Assembly (NCBI GenBank): GCA_022567775.1
Contig: JADFGH010000080.1
Coordinates: 1-8,692, forward strand
DNA from: Pseudomonadota bacterium
Lineage (GTDB): Bacteria; Pseudomonadota; Gammaproteobacteria; Steroidobacterales; Woeseiaceae
Direction: 5' to 3'
DNA length: 8,692 nt
In this document: piece by piece, positions 7,014-8,692 of the stretch
Layout of the letters: each line of letters begins with the position of its first letter
Numbering within the stretch: the stretch's first letter is position 1
Made by a program: the position numbers and the translations under genes
Notes under the pieces: model-generated
What the model was told of the DNA's origin: nothing
The model's database searches: none
What the model saw: the letters and a program-made list of their open reading frames with translations, nothing else

Positions 7014-8692
7014 CGATGAACTCGAAGTCTGGGTCGTTGACGACGATCAGTCGGTGCGCTGGGTGCTCGAAAAGGCCCTGCGCCAGGCCCACATGCGTAC
7101 CCGAAGTTTCGAGCGCGGCGAACATCTTCTGGATGCCATCGAGAAAGAAAGGCCCGACGTCCTGATAACGGATGTGCGCATGCCGGGCCTGGATGGCCTG
7201 GCGTTGCTCGACCGGCTGAGCCGCATTTGTCCTGACCTGCCGGTGATCGTCGTAACCGCCTATACGGATCTCGAGAACGCAGTGGCCGCGTACCAGGGCG
7301 GTGCATTTGAATACCTGCCCAAGCCATTCGATGTCGATGAAGTCATCGAACTCGTCAGGAAGGCTGCGAGGCAGGTCGGCCATGTGCCGGGCAGAGATAC
7401 TACGGGCGATACCGCGAACATCCCGTCGCTAATCGGCCGGGCACCCGCTATGCAGGAGGTATTTCGCTCCATCGGCAGGCTTGCGCGCTCGAGCATGACG
7501 GTCCTGATTACCGGCGAATCCGGAACCGGCAAAGAGCTCGTTGCAAGAGCATTGCACCAGCACAGTCCGCGCGCAGGTAAATCCTTCGTCGCCCTTAATA
7601 CTTCCGCCATCGCATCAGAGCTCCTGGAGACCGAGTTGTTCGGCCACGAACGCGGTGCATTTACCGGTGCCGATGCAAGGCGCATCGGGCGCTTCGAACA
7701 AGCTGATGGCGGCACCCTGTTTCTCGACGAGATCGGTGACATGTCACCGGCTTTGCAGACACGTTTATTGCGCGTGCTGGCCGAAAGTGAGTTCTATCGC
7801 GTCGGTGGACAGACATCGGTCAAGGTGGATGTCCGTGTCATCGCTGCAACCAATCAGGATCTGCCGCGGGCCGTCGAACAAGGCCGCTTTCGCGAAGATC
7901 TCTATCACCGGCTGAATGTCATCCGTATCAATACACCGCCGCTGCGTCAGCGGCGCCAGGATATACCCCTGTTGCTGAGCCATTACATGGCCGATGCGGC
8001 CAGGGAACTCGATATACCGCCAAAAACGCTGAACAGCGAGGCAATGGATATTCTCCAGAGTTACGCATGGCCGGGAAATGTACGGCAGCTGGTTAACGTA
8101 ACCCGGCGGATGACCGTGATTGCACCCGGCGGCGTCATTATCCTGCCCGGGCCGAACTGCATTCGGAACAGCACGCCCGGCGGCGACGACGTCACGTTCG
8201 CAGACGGAGACGATGACCCCACCACCATGGAGGTGACGCTGCTGGATGAAGGTGTGACGGCGGTCCAGGTCAACTTCTCGAACGCCGAGAAAGGTTATTG
8301 CAGTAACGACTTGAGTGTTGTGTGCGACCCGGATCTTGACGAATGCGGTGCGGGCGCTGAGTGCCGACCGATTCGCCTAAAGAACGATTTCTTTGGGCCG
8401 CCTAACAACTTCTTCCTATGCGCCGTGCAGAATGGCGCGTCGAAGCTTCTCGGGACGCTCAACGGGGTCGACGTTTGCGCCGAGCCCATCGTGATGGGCG
8501 ACATCGTCCGGATCGAGTTCAAAGGGTATGTCCAGGCGAGCGAGAGCTTGTGCGCCGCGTGCCGCGAGACACCCGCAGATGTGAAGAACTCGATCACGGC
8601 CATGGGTGATCCTGACATTCCATCGGATCCCGACGGCGACGAGGTGTACGATCGGCCCGGAGTCGACGTGCACGACCCGGACAACGGCGTGG
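7003..8692 (+). CDS. ntrC: NtrC (GlnG) sigma54 response regulator with foreign C-terminus, open to window edge
   Basis: Activator of sigma54 promoters such as the glnA promoter in this window. It begins at TTG 7003, six bases after GGAGG. The receiver domain has acidic D13-D15, phospho-acceptor D57 in LITDVRMPG, T85 and K107 in LPKPF. The AAA+ domain has the LIGRAPAMQEV entry, Walker A GESGTGKE (171-178), the sigma54-contact loop GAFTGA (218-223), Walker B LFLDEIGD (D242, E243) and WPGNVRQL (356-363), and it resembles NtrC to about residue 379. After that a normal NtrC of about 470 residues has a Fis-type helix-turn-helix. Here that domain is absent in all three plus frames near the break, and the same frame runs on to residue 563 without a stop as Cys/Asp-rich sequence. 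The gene is therefore fused, truncated or misassembled. The NtrC identity of residues 1-379 is secure. Confidence 0.9.
   Translation, partial: MSASDELEVWVVDDDQSVRWVLEKALRQAHMRTRSFERGEHLLDAIEKERPDVLITDVRMPGLDGLALLDRLSRICPDLPVIVVTAYTDLENAVAAYQGGAFEYLPKPFDVDEVIELVRKAARQVGHVPGRDTTGDTANIPSLIGRAPAMQEVFRSIGRLARSSMTVLITGESGTGKELVARALHQHSPRAGKSFVALNTSAIASELLETELFGHERGAFTGADARRIGRFEQADGGTLFLDEIGDMSPALQTRLLRVLAESEFYRVGGQTSVKVDVRVIAATNQDLPRAVEQGRFREDLYHRLNVIRINTPPLRQRRQDIPLLLSHYMADAARELDIPPKTLNSEAMDILQSYAWPGNVRQLVNVTRRMTVIAPGGVIILPGPNCIRNSTPGGDDVTFADGDDDPTTMEVTLLDEGVTAVQVNFSNAEKGYCSNDLSVVCDPDLDECGAGAECRPIRLKNDFFGPPNNFFLCAVQNGASKLLGTLNGVDVCAEPIVMGDIVRIEFKGYVQASESLCAACRETPADVKNSITAMGDPDIPSDPDGDEVYDRPGVDVHDPDNGV
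8152..8692 (+). other. Cys/Asp-rich, secreted-like segment in frame with ntrC; origin uncertain
   Basis: The last 180 residues of the ntrC frame (from P384) contain nine Cys, against one in the first 383, and about two dozen Asp. Short motifs such as CDPDLDECGAGAECRP and SLCAACRE suggest disulfide bonds and an extracellular location. The end (D536 onward, with SDPDGDEVYD and HDPDNG) recalls calcium-binding thrombospondin type 3-like Asp repeats found in large surface proteins, for instance of myxobacteria and relatives. I do not recognise a specific family. Codon use is natural for a high-GC genome and no stop occurs, so this looks like real coding sequence. Its own start could be far away or lost. 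It fits the middle of another protein joined here by misassembly or recombination better than a functional NtrC tail. An in-frame ATG exists at 8227 but has no convincing start signals. Confidence 0.6.

Noticed and set aside
8130..8230. A simple frameshift hiding the NtrC DNA-binding domain in another frame
   Set aside because: The other two plus frames hit stops by about 8235 and show no Fis-type helix-turn-helix motif such as the GRNTLTRK block.
8295..8684. Minus-strand open frame of 129 codons opposite the foreign tail
   Set aside because: It has a Ser/Arg-rich shadow composition, while the plus frame has a more protein-like Cys/Asp pattern and good third-position bias.

Overview
The window looks like chromosomal DNA from a gammaproteobacterium. 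GlyQ, GlyS, GlnA and NtrB all resemble gammaproteobacterial proteins. The cluster glyQ-glyS-gmhB and the cluster glnA-(DUF4124 gene)-ntrB-ntrC are both familiar arrangements in that class, for example in Pseudomonas-like genomes. I cannot fix the genus from sequence alone.

Left half, minus strand (1-3467): a tight translation/envelope operon, read right to left. It holds glyQ and glyS (alpha and beta subunits of tetrameric glycyl-tRNA synthetase), which overlap by one base. gmhB (heptose bisphosphate phosphatase for LPS core sugar synthesis) follows three bases after glyS and is cut by the left edge. A sigma70-type promoter can be seen just upstream of glyQ.

Centre (3468-3811): a 344-bp divergent control region. 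On the plus strand it has a complete nitrogen-control layout for glnA: three NtrC-type dyads spaced 30-31 bp apart, an exact match to the IHF consensus, and a sigma54 -24/-12 promoter with correct spacing, followed by a strong Shine-Dalgarno and glnA.

Right half, plus strand (3812-8692): glnA (adenylylatable type I glutamine synthetase), a small exported DUF4124 protein, ntrB (nitrogen sensor kinase) and ntrC (sigma54 response regulator). Together they form the usual loop: low nitrogen leads NtrB to phosphorylate NtrC, which activates the sigma54 promoter of glnA.

The main anomaly is at the right end. The ntrC frame encodes an intact receiver domain and an intact AAA+ sigma54-interacting domain. 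From about base 8140 it stops resembling NtrC: the expected Fis-type DNA-binding domain is absent, and the same frame continues without a stop to the window edge as a Cys- and Asp-rich sequence that looks like a secreted protein. The likeliest explanation is a chimeric assembly junction or a recombination breakpoint. A real gene fusion is possible but unproven. I found no CRISPR array, tRNA, rRNA, insertion sequence or defence system.
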